A stretch of 64,000 bases of DNA from Azorinus chamasolen. Taxonomy: Eukaryota > Mollusca > Bivalvia > Cardiida > Solecurtidae. Positions 40,532-51,290 of this stretch are shown piece after piece. The translations under genes and the position numbers were made by a program. The stretch is taken from NCBI GenBank assembly GCA_963576725.1, contig OY755242.1, positions 63,802,324 to 63,866,323 on the forward strand. The letters are read 5' to 3'. Numbering within the stretch: the stretch's first letter is position 1; each line of letters opens with the position of its first letter. Below the pieces are notes generated by a model that made no database searches, was not told the DNA's origin, and saw nothing but the letters and a program-made list of their open reading frames with translations.

Positions 40532-40768
40532 ACCCCATGCCCTGTTCTGTGTTTATTCCAAATTTCATGAATTTTCATGGCCAACTAGTTATAATGAAAT
40601 ATAGAAGGTGGACTAATTGTAGCCATTCTAAAAAGTAAAGAAACAGATATATCAAAATCCATTAGCAAACAGAGCAGACCCTGATCAGACGGCTCCTATA
40701 GGAGCCGTCTGATCTGGGTCTACTCTGTTTGCACATGCGTTAAAATGTGTTTATATGAGGGAAATGGT
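40532..40768 (-). repeat. TTAA-A MITE
   Basis: Left CCCATGCCCTGTTCTGTG, core 40665-40732 (68 nt, intact), TTAA 40769-40772. Confidence 0.85.
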
Positions 40769-40772
40769 TTAA

Positions 40773-41060
40773 AGCGAGGGAAATGTTAATAAAAGCGCCC
40801 ATCACGTTTTTCTTTACAATTTAACTAGTTTCATCTTACCGATTAGGATTGAAATGCATAGCAAGTGTGTTTCATTGACTATACATATCCCCTCGAAGAC
40901 GGTCAAAAGAGCAGTTTTTTGTAATTTGTTTGATAAATGCATGCCAAAGAATCTCATAAAACATCTATCATCTCGGCATCAGATAACATTGCGCCTTTAG
41001 ATTACCATCTGTTCGTTTAAATATACAACTTGTAATTCTTTTTGCCATATCATTCTGATA
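40773..41060. other. No recognised feature
   Basis: About 290 bp without MITEs. Confidence 0.4.
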
Positions 41061-41062
41061 TA

Positions 41063-41200
41063 CAGTAAAAACTCGATACTTCGAAATTTTAGTAATGACG
41101 AATTAACTTTTTGGTAGGTAAATGGCTAACTTAATGCAGAGTGAAAGTCATGCAGATAGCTCCTAGAGGATCTTTCTGCATGACTTTCATCCTGCATTAA
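41063..41200. repeat. TA-F2 MITE, left part, interrupted by A
   Basis: TA 41061-41062. CAGTAAAAACTCGATACTTCG ..., hairpin with tip GCTCCTAGAGGATC and arm CCTGCATTAA, where the A element begins. Confidence 0.75.
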
Positions 41201-41433
41201 GCCTTTCCCTTATGTAAGCGCATTTTTACGCATATGCAAACAGAGCAGACCCAGATCAGACGGCTCCTATAGGAGCCGTCTGATCTTGGTCTGCTCTGTT
41301 GGATAATGGAATTTGATAGATCTGTTTCTTAAATGTCTACAATGTTCCACCTTTTATATTTCATTATGATTAATGTGTCCATAAATATTCAGTAGGTATT
41401 GAAACTTCTAATAAACATAGAACATGGAAAGGG
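41201..41433 (+). repeat. TTAA-A MITE inside F2
   Basis: Follows TTAA 41197-41200. GCCTTTCCCTTATGTAAGCG ..., core 41236-41302, ends ACATGGAAAGGG. Right TTAA eroded. Confidence 0.8.
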
Positions 41434-41471
41434 TAAATTCTGAAATGAGGTAAGCAATCATATGCTTTTAA

Positions 41472-41735
41472 CCATTTACCTTGTAGATACGCCTTATTCA
41501 CGTCTTTGCAAACAGAGTAGACTCAGATATAACAACTCTTGTAGGGGCCATCTAATCACAGTATGCCCTGTTCGCTTATGAAATTCGACTCTGTCTGAAT
41601 ATAGTATAATATATATATCTGATTCTACAGCTTCTGTCCGAGCCAAGATGTCCCGTGTTCATGTCATTGTAAAAATATTCTAATTAATATTCATGATACC
41701 ATTATTTCTTACATAGATATGCAACAGGGAAAGGG
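41472..41735 (+). repeat. TTAA-B MITE
   Basis: TTAA 41468-41471 and 41736-41739. Core 41508-41575 with many mismatches. Right end ACAGGGAAAGGG as in A. Confidence 0.8.
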
Positions 41736-41739
41736 TTAA

Positions 41740-41914
41740 AAGGTCATTCAAGAGAGGTCCAGTTATAGGTCTGTAAGACCGATGATAGCTTAATGCAGGT
41801 TAAAAGCAATGCAGAAAGCTCCCTGGAGCTTTCTGATTTACTTTTAACCTGCATTAAGTAACCATATGCTTTTGTATTCAGTAAATGAATGGTAGCTTTG
41901 GAGAGATTCAACTG
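41740..41914. repeat. TA-F MITE, left end displaced
   Basis: Palindrome about 41785-41858 (TTAATGCAGGTTAAAAGC / CTTTTAACCTGCATTAAG), right end GAGATTCAACTG then TA. Begins at the TTAA of the preceding B element. Confidence 0.75.
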
Positions 41915-42122
41915 TAAGCATATTTGTAAATAGATTATCGAGAACTCATTTCCGTTTCTAGATTCCGCCCACCTGTGCAGGCCTTTAAAGAAGACGTTTA
42001 ATAATCTGCTTGTCACTGGACGGATTAGTGTATGCATATGATAAGCTAGTTTTATATTCGCATACCCTTATGTAATTGCTGTTAAGGATTAAGGTGTGGG
42101 AACTGAACATAAACGACTTTTG

Positions 42123-42189
42123 CAAACAGTGAAGACCCTGATCAAAGGGCTCCCGAGGGAGCCCTTTGATCAGGGTCTGCACTGTTTGT
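42123..42189. repeat. U-type core, near perfect
   Basis: GCAAACAGTGAAGACCCTGATC, tip AGGGCTCCCGAGGGAGCCCT, 67 nt. Lacks the usual A/T mismatch. Element ends not identified. Confidence 0.8.
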
Positions 42190-42398
42190 CATAAAAATAA
42201 TTTTCGTCAGTGATAACTTTTGATGCCTTTCTTTGTTTATTTGATATTCAGAAGGGTGTGAGCCAGTTTTTAATTATTCAGCAGATTAAGGGGATAATAT
42301 TGACAATGTCGAAACTTTACCTTCATATTTAAACCATAGGTTTTGTTACTGACAAACAAATACATCTCATGGCATGAATGAGTATGATTCATATATGC
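42190..42398. other. No recognised feature
   Basis: No gene or known repeat seen. 42400-42438 is an F left-end stub. Confidence 0.4.
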
Positions 42399-42440
42399 AA
42401 GTACAATAAAACTTGTTTAAGCGGCCATTATTTAAATAAG

Positions 42441-42599
42441 TATAGCTTATCAAATCCTTCGCTGCTATTTTGCTTACCTATGCAAACAGTTTGGATCCAG
42501 ATGAGACGCCGAGTAAAGTCTTATCAGGATCAATATTGTTTGTTACTGTGACAATGTTTTTTTAAACAAAACTGAAGAGAAATAATGGCAGAGAAATAG
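42441..42599 (+). repeat. TTAA-E MITE, shortened core
   Basis: TCCTTCGCTGCTATTTTGC ..., core 42482-42541 missing part of the right arm (GCCGAGTAAAGTCTTATCAGG), TTAA 42600-42603. Confidence 0.7.
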
Positions 42600-42794
42600 T
42601 TAAAACACATGGTTGCTCATTGCAATGCAAAAATAATACTGTAACTCTTTTGGAATTAAATCTCGCTAATACGACCTCTCGAAAGAAATATATTTCTGGA
42701 TTTTTAAAACAGGAGGTATAATAGCTTAATGCAGGACAAAAGTTATACAGAAAGCTCTATAGAAGCTTTGTGCATTACGTTTGCCCTGCATTAA

Positions 42795-42984
42795 CCCGTT
42801 ACTCCATTAATACGCCTTTCTATGTCTTTGCAAACAGAGTAGACCAAGATACGGGTCTGCTCTGTTTGCTTATGATGCATTACAGACAACATTTTACAGT
42901 TTCTGCCATAGCCAAAACCTCATGTGTCCATGTGCTAGTTAATTATGTAATATAATTTGATAACCATGGGATCATTATTTCAGT
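42795..42984 (+). repeat. TTAA-B MITE, core collapsed, inside F
   Basis: TTAA 42791-42794. CCCGTTACTCCATTAATACG; GCAAACAGAGTAGACCAAGAT jumps to ACGGGTCTGCTCTGTTTGC. Confidence 0.75.
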
Positions 42985-42991
42985 ATCTGGC

Positions 42992-43240
42992 TTTTACACA
43001 CTCCTACATGTATGTATTCTCCTTTTCACGCATTTGCAAACAGAGTAGACCCAGATCATACAGCTCCTATAGGAGCCGTCTGATCAGGGTTTGCACTGTT
43101 TGTAATTAAAATTTGATATATCTGTTTCCTTAGTTTCTAAAATAACTACAACGTTCCACCTTCCATTTCATTATAACTATTTTGTCCATGAATATGCAGT
43201 AGGTATTGAAATTTGGAATAAATATAAAACAGGGAAAGGG
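42992..43240 (+). repeat. TTAA-A MITE
   Basis: Core 43036-43102. Ends AAACAGGGAAAGGG with TTCA. Left end eroded. Confidence 0.75.
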
Positions 43241-43279
43241 TTCATCCATTATGTGGTCTCGTTAGTGAGTCTGTACCGT

Positions 43280-43865
43280 ATTACGTTTGTACTGCAGTGC
43301 CAATTCCTGCCTAACATACCTACAAGTACCCTTGGTCCAAGGGTTTGAGTCTGAGCTTATTATAAAGTAGCTGATTGGCCAGATTGTGAGCAAGATGGGA
43401 AAAGGCGTATATATGCAATAAACGGTTAACAGAAAGCCGAAGCACCCTACAACATGATCGATGCACTGAAAATCGGTCATTCAAAATATTCGTTCTACAT
43501 TTTTGAATTCTATTGACAGTATTTGATATGCAATCTTCTCCATAATATTGTTTTTATCCTCTGGAGATTTGAAGTATCGACCAAATCTTGATTAATGATC
43601 ACCGGCCAGTCATAAGTTAAACATGTGTAATTTATCTAAACTCTCGCCACACGAACTTTCCTATAGCACTAATTTGCAGTGGTTCAGAGTGTCAACAAAC
43701 GCACATATGCCACATTGCAATACTTTCACATGAATTTAACATTAAACAAGAATGTTCGTCAACCTGCTGAAAGGTTGACTAAACTATCGATAGACTGCCA
43801 GTAATACGTTCAGACAGACGGATGGACGACAGAGAAGCTATGTATTCACTTGTTTATATAACAAT
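43280..43865. other. Mostly unrecognised
   Basis: Small hairpin CCCTTGGTCCAAGGG near 43330. A B end stub (GGCGTATATATGCAATAAACGG, TTAA) at about 43400-43428. GACAGACGGATGGACGACAG near 43813 resembles tandem words in molluscan repeats. Confidence 0.4.
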
Positions 43866-43868
43866 ATA

Positions 43869-44052
43869 CAGTATAACCATTCCTAGACGGTCATTCATTT
43901 ATTGAACATGTGAGTTTTAAAAAGCATGGTCGCTTAATGCAGGGCAAAAGTAATACAGATCGGAGCTTTCTGCATTGATTTTGACCCGCATTTAGCTCCC
44001 ACCTACCTTACATACTCAAAATTAGACCTATTTTTGATGACCGATTCTACTG
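43869..44052. repeat. TA-F MITE
   Basis: CAGTATAACCATTCCTAGACGG ... GATGACCGATTCTACTG with TA on both sides. Left hairpin arm shortened. 184 bp. Confidence 0.8.
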
Positions 44053-44059
44053 TAAACTA

Positions 44060-44122
44060 ATATGTTAATCATTATTCATAATCGTTGATGTCTGTTATGA
44101 ATATCCATGGGGTAAAAGGTTC
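44060..44122 (+). repeat. TTAA-B end fragment
   Basis: TGTTAATCATTATTCATAATC ... ATGAATATCCATGGGGTAAAAGG. Confidence 0.5.
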
Positions 44123-44189
44123 ATAAGACATATGGAGAACATATACGCAGGATGCGTTTTCTAAGAAATACATAGTTCGTTCTCATGCG

Positions 44190-44329
44190 TTTGTTAAGTA
44201 TACAAACTTTTTCATTGATTGGCTATTCTATTCTGAAAGTTCAGCGTTAAAAGGGTTAATATCTACCCTTTCATACTGAGTGGTTAAATATAAAAGGTTA
44301 ATGTTTACCCTTTCATACTGAGTGGTTAA
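44190..44329 (+). repeat. R right end followed by tandem end stubs
   Basis: CTATTCTATTCTGAAAGTTCAG ... AAAAGGG TTAA, then two copies of TACCCTTTCATACTGAGTGGTTAA about 48 bp apart. A third decayed copy lies near 44573. Confidence 0.65.
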
Positions 44330-44548
44330 CCATTTCCTCCATAAATTCGCCTTTCTACGCCTCTGTAAAAGTCACTTTTTGAAACCATTGGGATAAATAG
44401 AGCATTTGCTCCATAGGAGCAAATGCTCTATTTATCACAATGGTTTCAGAACTACAAAATTCTAAATTTTTCATTTTCTCTAGTTAATGCTCCTTTTCGG
44501 TAGATTTATTTAAAGAGGTTTGATCTAAATAGCCCATGAAGGAATGGG
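44330..44548 (+). repeat. TTAA-C MITE
   Basis: TTAA 44326-44329. Palindrome 44381-44447 (67 nt, one mismatch), ends GAAGGAATGGG, right flank TTAT. 219 bp. Confidence 0.9.
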
Positions 44549-44639
44549 TTATACATAAACTGTTAAGATTTACCCTTTCATGCTGAATGGTTCAACGTAG
44601 ATGGAGTTCCCGAGGACATATGGTTTTTACTCAGTCTGT

Positions 44640-44843
44640 TTGTTGGTTGGTTGGTTTGTCCCAGCTTCAATGTTGGCGATAATTTTGGCGCCATTGCACA
44701 TACATACTTCAAAGTAAGCATGCATGTGCAACTTATTGAGGCGAACAATTTAGGGGTGACATGTTAAGGTAAAGGTCATACATCAAGGTCAAGGGTCACA
44801 CCTGGGGCATAGTGTTCACTCTGAAAATGCAACGTTGAAAGGG
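44640..44843. other. Molluscan-type repeat fragment, then R end
   Basis: TTTGTTGGTTGGTTGG and AAGGTCATACATCAAGGTC AAGGGTCAC words. 44820-44843 is an R right end (CTGAAAATGCAACGTTGAAAGGG). Confidence 0.5.
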
Positions 44844-44847
44844 TTAA

Positions 44848-44994
44848 TCCTTCCCCAGTTCTATGTTTATTCCAAATTTAAATACCTACTGAATATTCAT
44901 GAAAGGAATAGTTACAACGAAATATTTTAGAAAGTAAAAACACTTATCTTTCAAATTCCATTAGCAAACTGAGCAGATCCTGATCAGACATTGA
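44848..44994 (-). repeat. TTAA-A MITE truncated at the hairpin
   Basis: TTAA 44844-44847. TCCTTCCCCAGTTCTATG ... GCAAACTGAGCAGATCCTGATC AGAC, then unrelated sequence. Confidence 0.75.
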
Positions 44995-44999
44995 AATAA

Positions 45000-45168
45000 T
45001 GTTTGCCCATCTTCATTTCCTGTGAGATTTAGATATATACTCGTAACTCGAGTAACATTCTTGGTGCTGAATTTTCATCCATACCGAGTTCATTCAGATG
45101 TTGAATGACAAGCCGTGTAGTCTCAGATCAGACTGCGCCTGTTTGCAGACGCCAGTACACTGTTTTGT
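45000..45168. other. No clear feature
   Basis: A decayed core at 45108-45146 (CAAGCCGTGTAGTCTCAGATC ... CCTGTTTGC). Confidence 0.35.
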
Positions 45169-45169
45169 T

Positions 45170-45590
45170 ATACTGAAGGATCTGTTTTAAGCAACACTTA
45201 TTTTATGGAACATAGGAGTCATAACAAGCAGATGGTTGCTTCATGCAGGCCAAAAGTAAGACAGAAATCTCCCATAGGAACTTTCTGCATTACTTTTGAC
45301 CTGCATTAAGCTACGACCTGCCTTAGAGACCAATAATTAGACCTCGTTTTGATGTCCGCTGAACTCATTCCCTCCTAGACTATATTTAGACCCAATCTCT
45401 TCGAATAAATTTACCGAAAAGGAGCATTTACTACAGAAAAGGGAACTTTTAGAAATGTTTAAGTTTTGAAACCATTGTGATAAAAAAGGCAGCAAATGCT
45501 CTATTTATCACAATGGTTTAAAAATGACTTTCAAGAAGCGCCAAAATACGTCAGTAGGGGGAGAATGGGTTAAGACTGGTTCTTCTGCAC
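45170..45590. repeat. TA-F MITE hosting a C element
   Basis: ACTGAAGGATCTGTTTTAAGC ..., palindrome about 45230-45311. The C element sits in the right-end TTAA: GTCCGC|C|GACTGGTTCTTCTG. Confidence 0.75.
45364..45569 (-). repeat. TTAA-C MITE, left hairpin arm deleted, inside F
   Basis: TTAA 45570-45573 right, TGAA left. Palindrome 45468-45519 lost GAGCATTTGCTCC on one side. 206 bp. Confidence 0.8.
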
Positions 45591-45720
45591 TCCTTTCTTG
45601 CATTCAATGGATTAACGGACAGTAGATGTAATATATATCAATGTTAATACAAGTACTTCTGTAGTGAAATCAAGTGTAGCCATTTGTGACTGGAACTGAT
45701 TAAGAAACGTCTTAATCCTG

Positions 45721-45900
45721 ACCCTTCTATCCGCTTCATGACTCGCATTTGCAAACCGGTTGGATCCAGATGAGACGTCGAGTAACTCGGCGTCTCATCA
45801 GGATCCAACCTGTTTGACACACGGTCAACAGTTTATCAAAAACTTTATGGAATAGGAAGTTATCAAAATTGCACCCGATCCAAATTTGAGCAGACTTTTT
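45721..45900 (+). repeat. TTAA-S MITE
   Basis: ACCCTTCTATCCGCTTCATG ..., core 45751-45816 with tip GTCGAGTAACTCGGC, tail ACACGGTCAACAGTTTATC. Confidence 0.7.
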
Positions 45901-45904
45901 TTTT

Positions 45905-46250
45905 AAAAGCCGAATAAGGATTCGAATGAGGTGTAATTGCATTGAATGGCGAGGGGTTTTCGTCATGCGATGTAATGTTAGATAAGCTATTGTAGATAGA
46001 AAGTACGTATCACAACAACAGTTACTTATCACGGGTATCTGTCAGAGATTAATCTAAAGGTATGACAACAGTCTAGAATCAAGTGGTGAACAGGTAACAT
46101 TAATAGATAGATAGATTTTATTTCTTTCAGTAACTTATACGTGTAGTCCCTCGTTACACATACGGACACATATGTGTGCATCACATGACAATGATAGAAT
46201 ATACACACATTTCAAACAAGGTTAATTCGGTTATAGGCAAATATGCAATC
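45905..46250. other. Unrecognised; possible LINE/SINE tail
   Basis: ATAGATAGATAGATTTTATTTC near 46104 resembles the tail of a retroelement in reverse, but no body is seen. Confidence 0.35.
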
Positions 46251-46254
46251 ATCT

Positions 46255-46322
46255 TTGCCAACAGTTTGGATTCATATGAGACGCCGAATGTCTCGCCGTC
46301 TCATTGGGATCCAAAATGTTTG
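46255..46322. repeat. E/S-type core
   Basis: TTTGCCAACAGTTTGGATTC ... CATTGGGATCCAAAATGTTTG with a damaged tip. Confidence 0.6.
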
Positions 46323-46375
46323 AGAGTCATTGGCGTGTTTCTTTGAAACGAAAGCTATACGGATCAAATGCTTAA

Positions 46376-46549
46376 CCATTCGCTGTCTCATCAGGGTCTG
46401 CACTATTTACAAATTGATTGTGCAACAAGCGCACTCCGCAGCAGTGATTGCACAGCGAAATACTTGTACACAGTGAAGATATATGTAATTATACAACAGG
46501 GCATGGGTAAAGAAGGAGAAATGTATTTTAAAATTCAGCAAGCGAAGGG
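46376..46549 (+). repeat. TTAA-J MITE, left hairpin arm deleted
   Basis: TTAA 46372-46375 and 46550-46553. CCATTCGCTG joins directly to TCTCATCAGGGTCTGCAC. 174 bp against 242 in the full copy. Confidence 0.9.
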
Positions 46550-46553
46550 TTAA

Positions 46554-47285
46554 AATGAAGTAGACATTTTATACAAACGAACTATTGCTCAGTATTCTGA
46601 ACGAAACCTACGTGAATTAGCAAAGCAATGTCTGTACCTAAAATGGATTAACATACTGATGAATGTCCAACTCTGTAGATCCAGATCAGGCATTGTTCGC
46701 AAGAGGGATGGCTGGCCTTGGTCGACACCATGGTAATATACATGTACGTGGCTTTACACACGTTCAGTATGAGGGCACCGCTTTACCCAATACAACATTA
46801 TTTTAATTTTTCCAAACAGTGTAGGACCTGGTCATTCACTCGCGTTTGAAACGTTATGTTTGATCAGATTCTGCAACGTTCCCCACCCACCAGATACGTG
46901 TTCTGTTTAGCTGACGTGTGTGGTCAACAGTGTAGAATCTGAACACACGCGACGGCTGATCTGGGTCTACACTGTTTCCAAAACGTAAAGGTAGGATTTC
47001 GAATTGAGGGCTCAATTTATATTTTTACCGATGACAAGAAATAGATATGTATAAAATCTTTGATTTGAGGCTTTCTGAAATAACGATACTCACAAAATTA
47101 AGATATGTACTATTTGCTAATGTTTATTTTACAGGTGCACATTAAACGTTTAAAATCCGAATGGGAAAATGGCCTCGTAAAATATTTCTGCTGAATAGAA
47201 ATCAAATGAAATGTTTAACTTCTAACAACAAACCTAAGGTTCGGAATTTTATTCAGTGTTTTACACGACAATTATCCTTTTAGTT
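46554..47285. other. Mostly unrecognised; two decayed cores
   Basis: CCAAACAGTGTAGGACCTGG at 46810 and TCAACAGTGTAGAATCTGAAC ... GATCTGGGTCTACACTGTTTCC at 46924-46980. 46985-47285 shows nothing. Confidence 0.4.
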
Positions 47286-47293
47286 CGAGTTAA

Positions 47294-47440
47294 CCCTTAT
47301 TAGGCCCGATCGCCACCATACCGTCATATGCAAACAGCTTGTAACCAGATGAAACGCCGAGTAACTCGGCGTTTCATCAGTATCCAAACTGTTTGACGCT
47401 CGGGCAATAGCTTCTGAAGATCCTGGATGAACTATATGTC
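47294..47440 (+). repeat. TTAA-S MITE
   Basis: TTAA 47290-47293. CCCTTATTAGGCCCG ..., core 47330-47395 near perfect (tip CGCCGAGTAACTCGGCG). Right end not located. Confidence 0.75.
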
Positions 47441-47561
47441 AATATAAGTACCGTAGATCAGTTTATAAACAGGTCCTTATTTTTTTCGATAGGGTATGAG
47501 CTAATAGGGAAAGGTTTTCTGCAATGTTTATACTCTATTTGTACAATTGTTTGTTCAAATG

Positions 47562-47771
47562 CAGTAAAATTCGTCTACACCGACCATCTAATGTAAGTCT
47601 AACTGTGTGCTTCTAAGACAGATGGTAGTTAAATGTATCATGAAAGTTATGCAAACAGCACCCCCGCAAAAAAGGAGCTCTTTGCATTACTTTCGTCGTG
47701 CGCTAAGCAACCAGCAACTCTTATAGATGCCATGTTTATTTCATTACGTTGTTGCTATAGCCAGATTCTAT
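47562..47771. repeat. TA-F MITE, decayed
   Basis: CAGTAAAATTCGTCTACACCG ... GTTGCTATAGCCAGATTCTATTC. Poor palindrome. Confidence 0.65.
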
Positions 47772-47963
47772 TCTACACCACACATAGTCGTTTGCTGTAT
47801 CGTGTGTCTGGTAACATTGTTTTAATTCGATAACGCAAACACTCCTTCACTGGTGAAAGTGTTGGATCGTAACCTGGATTTAAAGAGATCGAATGGGTAT
47901 GTTTAATCAGAGAAATTGATGTAACTGATAGCAGTTTATTGGGAAAATGTATATTCTCGTATA

Positions 47964-48163
47964 CAGTAAAACCCGTCTTAAGCGACCATTTAATGGATAA
48001 ACGTAGATGTCTTTAAAAGCAGGTGAAAGTTTAATGCAGGACGAAAATTATGAAGAGAGCTCGTGCAGGAACTGCATAACATGCGTCGTGCATTAAGCAC
48101 GCCTGTTTTAAGAGCCAGCGGAAGGTCTCGTTTTGGTGGTCGCATTAGAGATTGGTTTAACTG
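47964..48163. repeat. TA-F MITE
   Basis: TA 47962-47963. CAGTAAAACCCGTCTTAAGCG ... TCGCATTAGAGATTGGTTTAACTG. 200 bp. 47772-47960 unrecognised. Confidence 0.8.
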
Positions 48164-48555
48164 AGTAGTGATCATTAAACAAAGTATCAGATTTCGTTTA
48201 TTACTCGTATTAATCGGTTGAATCAATTTTCGAAATAATTAAACGAAATAAACTTAGAACGCTAAACACGGAAACATCGAGTGGAACGCTTAACTGGGTT
48301 AGGGGTAAATTGAGGAGAACTGTAAATTTAGTAAGTTTCAGTACTGTATGCTACAATGGAAGTTTTCATCTGTCGACAACTCGGGTTTCTTTTTTAACCA
48401 TTTTCCTGCTTATCTCCACGTATATAAATAGCCTGGATAAAGATGAAAAGCTGAGCAACTTAGCGTCTAATCAGGATCCAAGCTATTTGACTGGCAAACG
48501 GTCAATAGTATTTCACACATTTTAACAGCTGTAGCAGACCAGAGTTAGGGTGGAC
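48164..48555. other. Mostly unrecognised
   Basis: Decayed E/S core at 48428-48492 (AGCCTGGATAAAGATG ... CTAATCAGGATCCAAGCTATTTG). Confidence 0.4.
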
Positions 48556-48560
48556 AGTAA

Positions 48561-48798
48561 CCCTTTCGGTGCCAAATTTCTAATTGTCGTCTGCAATCCA
48601 AGTTTGTTAAATCATTCAGTAAAATAAGGAAATGAGATAAATAAATGCAGATTTCACAGGAATAAAGCACATACATAGAAATAGAGATTGAGACAAATAG
48701 TGAAGTCCCTGATCTGACGCCGCACTGAAAAGGCGGCGTCTGATCTGGGACTGCACTATTTGTCGTGGTGCATGTATGCGACTGCGGCGGTGAAAGGG
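48561..48798 (-). repeat. TTAA-D MITE, complete
   Basis: Left GTAA, right TTAA 48799-48802. Core 48692-48763 with tip CGCACTGAAAAGGCGGCG. 238 bp. Confidence 0.9.
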
Positions 48799-48811
48799 TT
48801 AAACCTTCAGC

Positions 48812-48975
48812 CAGAGCTACAAATAACGGCACGTACTCAAATACTAAAATCGTAATTTCTCCACCAAACCCTATGTTGTGACCATTCTTTAAAATCGTCT
48901 CAACATACGGTTTGGCGGAGAAATAAAGAATTTAGTCTTGAAAATGTTTTAATTTACACACTCAGCTTCAGTAGA
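48812..48975 (+). repeat. G element, right hairpin arm deleted
   Basis: CAGAGCTACAAATAACGGC ...; TTTAAAATCGTCTC jumps to AACATACGGTTTGGCGG. Right end unclear. Confidence 0.75.
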
Positions 48976-48989
48976 CTACAGATCATGAC

Positions 48990-49190
48990 ATTCACTGTTG
49001 CATATTCAATGTAAGACGTCACGGACAATTATTACCTGATGGTTTATGATAGCATATGTACACATGTTTGTTTAATATTGGTAGAAATTGTAGAGTCGTG
49101 TCTTTTATAAGTTCATAAAAAACAGTGCAGATCCTGATCAGTCGATTCCTAGAGGAGCCGTTTGATCTCGCTTCTCTCTTATCTGGTTGT
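48990..49190 (-). repeat. TTAA-B MITE, decayed
   Basis: B body TATTCAATGTAAGACGTC ..., core 49118-49185 with several mismatches. Confidence 0.55.
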
Positions 49191-49528
49191 TAATAGCTTA
49201 TCTCCCAATGACGCACAGCGTTTCAAATAATGTCATCCTCAAATAAGGTTTGATACTTTTTCTTTACAAAAATTGTCACAGTGTCAAAACAGTTTGAAAA
49301 TTAATGAGACGTCGATCAAGTTTGCACTTTGTCTGAATTCGAACGATTTGCTAGGTTACTATTAATTCGCAAACAATATTGAAATAGCGACTTTTTCTAT
49401 AGTATTTCGAATCGATATTCATACTATATAAACATAAACCTTTCGGATGTTGCCCTAGGTATAGGACAAGTATAGGTACAAGGAACTTGTATTCATTGGT
49501 CTTATTAATTGGACGCAACAATCTGAGA
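49191..49528. other. Mostly unrecognised
   Basis: E/S remnant at 49283-49350. A short F arm (GAGGTTGCGTAATACAATGC) leads into the next C element. Confidence 0.4.
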
Positions 49529-49582
49529 AAAAAGCAAGAGGTTGCGTAATACAATGCTAAAGTAACGCAGAAAGCTGCTTAA

Positions 49583-49802
49583 CCCATTCCCTCATATTGA
49601 CGACTTTTGACGACTCTGTAAAAGTCACTTTGTGAAACCATTGTGATAAATAGAGCATTTGCTCCTATAGGAGCAAATACTCTATTTATCACAATGGTTT
49701 CAAACTACAGGATTCTAAAACTTTCCTTTTCTCTAGTTAATGATCCTTTTGGTAGATTTATTCAAAGAGGTTGTATCTAAATATAGCCTGTGAGGTAATG
49801 GA
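49583..49802 (+). repeat. TTAA-C MITE between two F pieces
   Basis: TTAA 49579-49582 and 49803-49806. Palindrome about 49637-49703. 220 bp. Confidence 0.9.
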
Positions 49803-49806
49803 TTAA

Positions 49807-49994
49807 ACAACCATTCATGCACTGAACATAGGGGTCTTGTAACAACAGGTGATTGCTTAATGCAGGGTAAAAGTTATGCAGAAAGCTCCTGTAGGAGCTT
49901 TCTGCATTACTTTTCACATGCATTAAGATACAACCTGTTTTACAGCCCCAAAATTAAATCTCTATTTAATGGGCCTTTAAGACAGGTTCTAGGG
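49807..49994. repeat. TA-F MITE, left end displaced
   Basis: Starts at the TTAA in its left end (ACAACCATTCATGCACTG), palindrome about 49857-49926, right end TTTAAGACAGGTTCTAGGG. Confidence 0.75.
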
Positions 49995-50074
49995 TATATC
50001 CTAATTCTGTCGTCTAAGACGGGATTTACTCTTTGGAAAAAATACGATTCCATTTACCCTTACTTATTTTTGAA

Positions 50075-50254
50075 AAAAAAATGATGTCCGTTCAAAATTT
50101 GATCCGATGCAATTTTGTACTACTTCCTACTCGAACAGCCTATTGACCGAGTCACAAACAAATTGGATCCTGATGAGACGCCGAGTTACTCGGCGTCTCA
50201 TCTTGACCCAAGCTGTTTGCAAATGCGAATTATCCCGCGGTTAGCGGGGATAAG
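50075..50254 (-). repeat. TTAA-S MITE
   Basis: AATTTGATCCGATGCAATTTTG ..., core 50154-50220 near perfect (tip CGCCGAGTTACTCGGCG), end GGTTAGCGGGGATAAG. Right flank TATAA. Confidence 0.75.
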
Positions 50255-50508
50255 TATAATGACCAACTGATGTAAAATATTCATAGGGTTTGAAACGTGC
50301 AAACATTTTTGTTGAAAAGGTTATATCGGATTATAATGAAATTTATTAATAACACTTCGCCGCCTGTCCGCTCTTTCATTACGTTTGAAAGCCATTGGGG
50401 TACATTCTATTATCAACCCGGTGTCCACACAAGTCGGTGTAAATAAACAACGTTTGACTTTTCTTTTTAAAATGTGATTTTTGAATAAAGAATCGATACT
50501 TTTACATT
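50255..50508. other. No recognised feature
   Basis: No gene or known repeat seen. Confidence 0.4.
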
Positions 50509-50511
50509 ATA

Positions 50512-50700
50512 CAGTAGCGTCCCGCGCTAATCGGAACACCGAAATAAGTATCGATATATCGACAGGACAAGTGACAGCTTAATGCAGGATGGGAGCCATG
50601 CAGAAAGCTCCCTCTGGAGCTTTCTGTATGGCTCTCATCCTGCAATAAGCAGCCACCTACATTAAAACCTTCCTCATTTCTTCTTTACTAAATTTGGATT
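50512..50700. repeat. TA-F2 MITE, right end weak
   Basis: TA 50510-50511. CAGTAGCGTCCCGCGCTAATC ..., palindrome 50579-50651 with arms TTAATGCAGGATGGGAGCC / GGCTCTCATCCTGCAATAA. Confidence 0.75.
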
Positions 50701-50923
50701 GGCTATATTTTGGTGACAACATCGTCGGTAGGGATATCTCTATAATTAACAACGAAGCGCTGCTTTCCGATGTAGTTATTAAACAGTGGCGTATATCTGA
50801 GTGGTTTATCGATTCTCGTCTTAAACAATGAACGAGGCCATCACTGTTGTATGCTTTTCCTCATTGGAGTTTTATGAAGAATAAGGTGCATGCGTATGTG
50901 TAAATTGTGGTATGTTAATTTAA

Positions 50924-51241
50924 GCATTTTACCTGGTGAATATGCATGTAATAAATAATGAGATCATTAATATTCATTATTTGATTTTTTTATAATGGCG
51001 TATGAATATGGGATGTGTTGACCAGGGCAGTAACTGTAGAATCAGAACTATATAACTCGATAAGCAAATACAGCGGACTTGGCCAGGATCAGTCTGGCTT
51101 TGGTCTACTCTGAATCAGATCTGTGTCATATCAAAAGCAAACAGAGCAGATCCTGATCAGACGGCTCCTATAGGAGCCGTCTGATCTGGGTCTACTCTGT
51201 TTGCAAATGTGTGAAAATGCGTATTTATCAGGTGAAGGGGG
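50924..51241 (-). repeat. TTAA-B MITE with duplicated core region
   Basis: TTAA 50920-50923. A decayed core (51063-51108) precedes an intact one (51137-51204), each led by GAATCAGA(A/T)CT, so about 75 bp is tandemly duplicated. Ends GGTGAAGGGG, TTAC. Confidence 0.75.
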
Positions 51242-51290
51242 TTACATTACAGGTGTTAGTCGGACTTGATTTATTCCACACCTATGTTAA

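Larger units (their letters stand above)
42652..43278. repeat. TA-F MITE hosting B and A
   Basis: AATTAAATCTCGCTAATACGACC ..., hairpin, CCTGCATTAA then B then A. F right end ATGTGGTCTCGTTAGTGAGTC resumes at 43247. Confidence 0.7.

Noticed and set aside
43797..43850. LINE fragment (GACAGACGGATGGACGACAG)
   Set aside because: Only a short simple word; no reverse transcriptase or endonuclease frame anywhere nearby.
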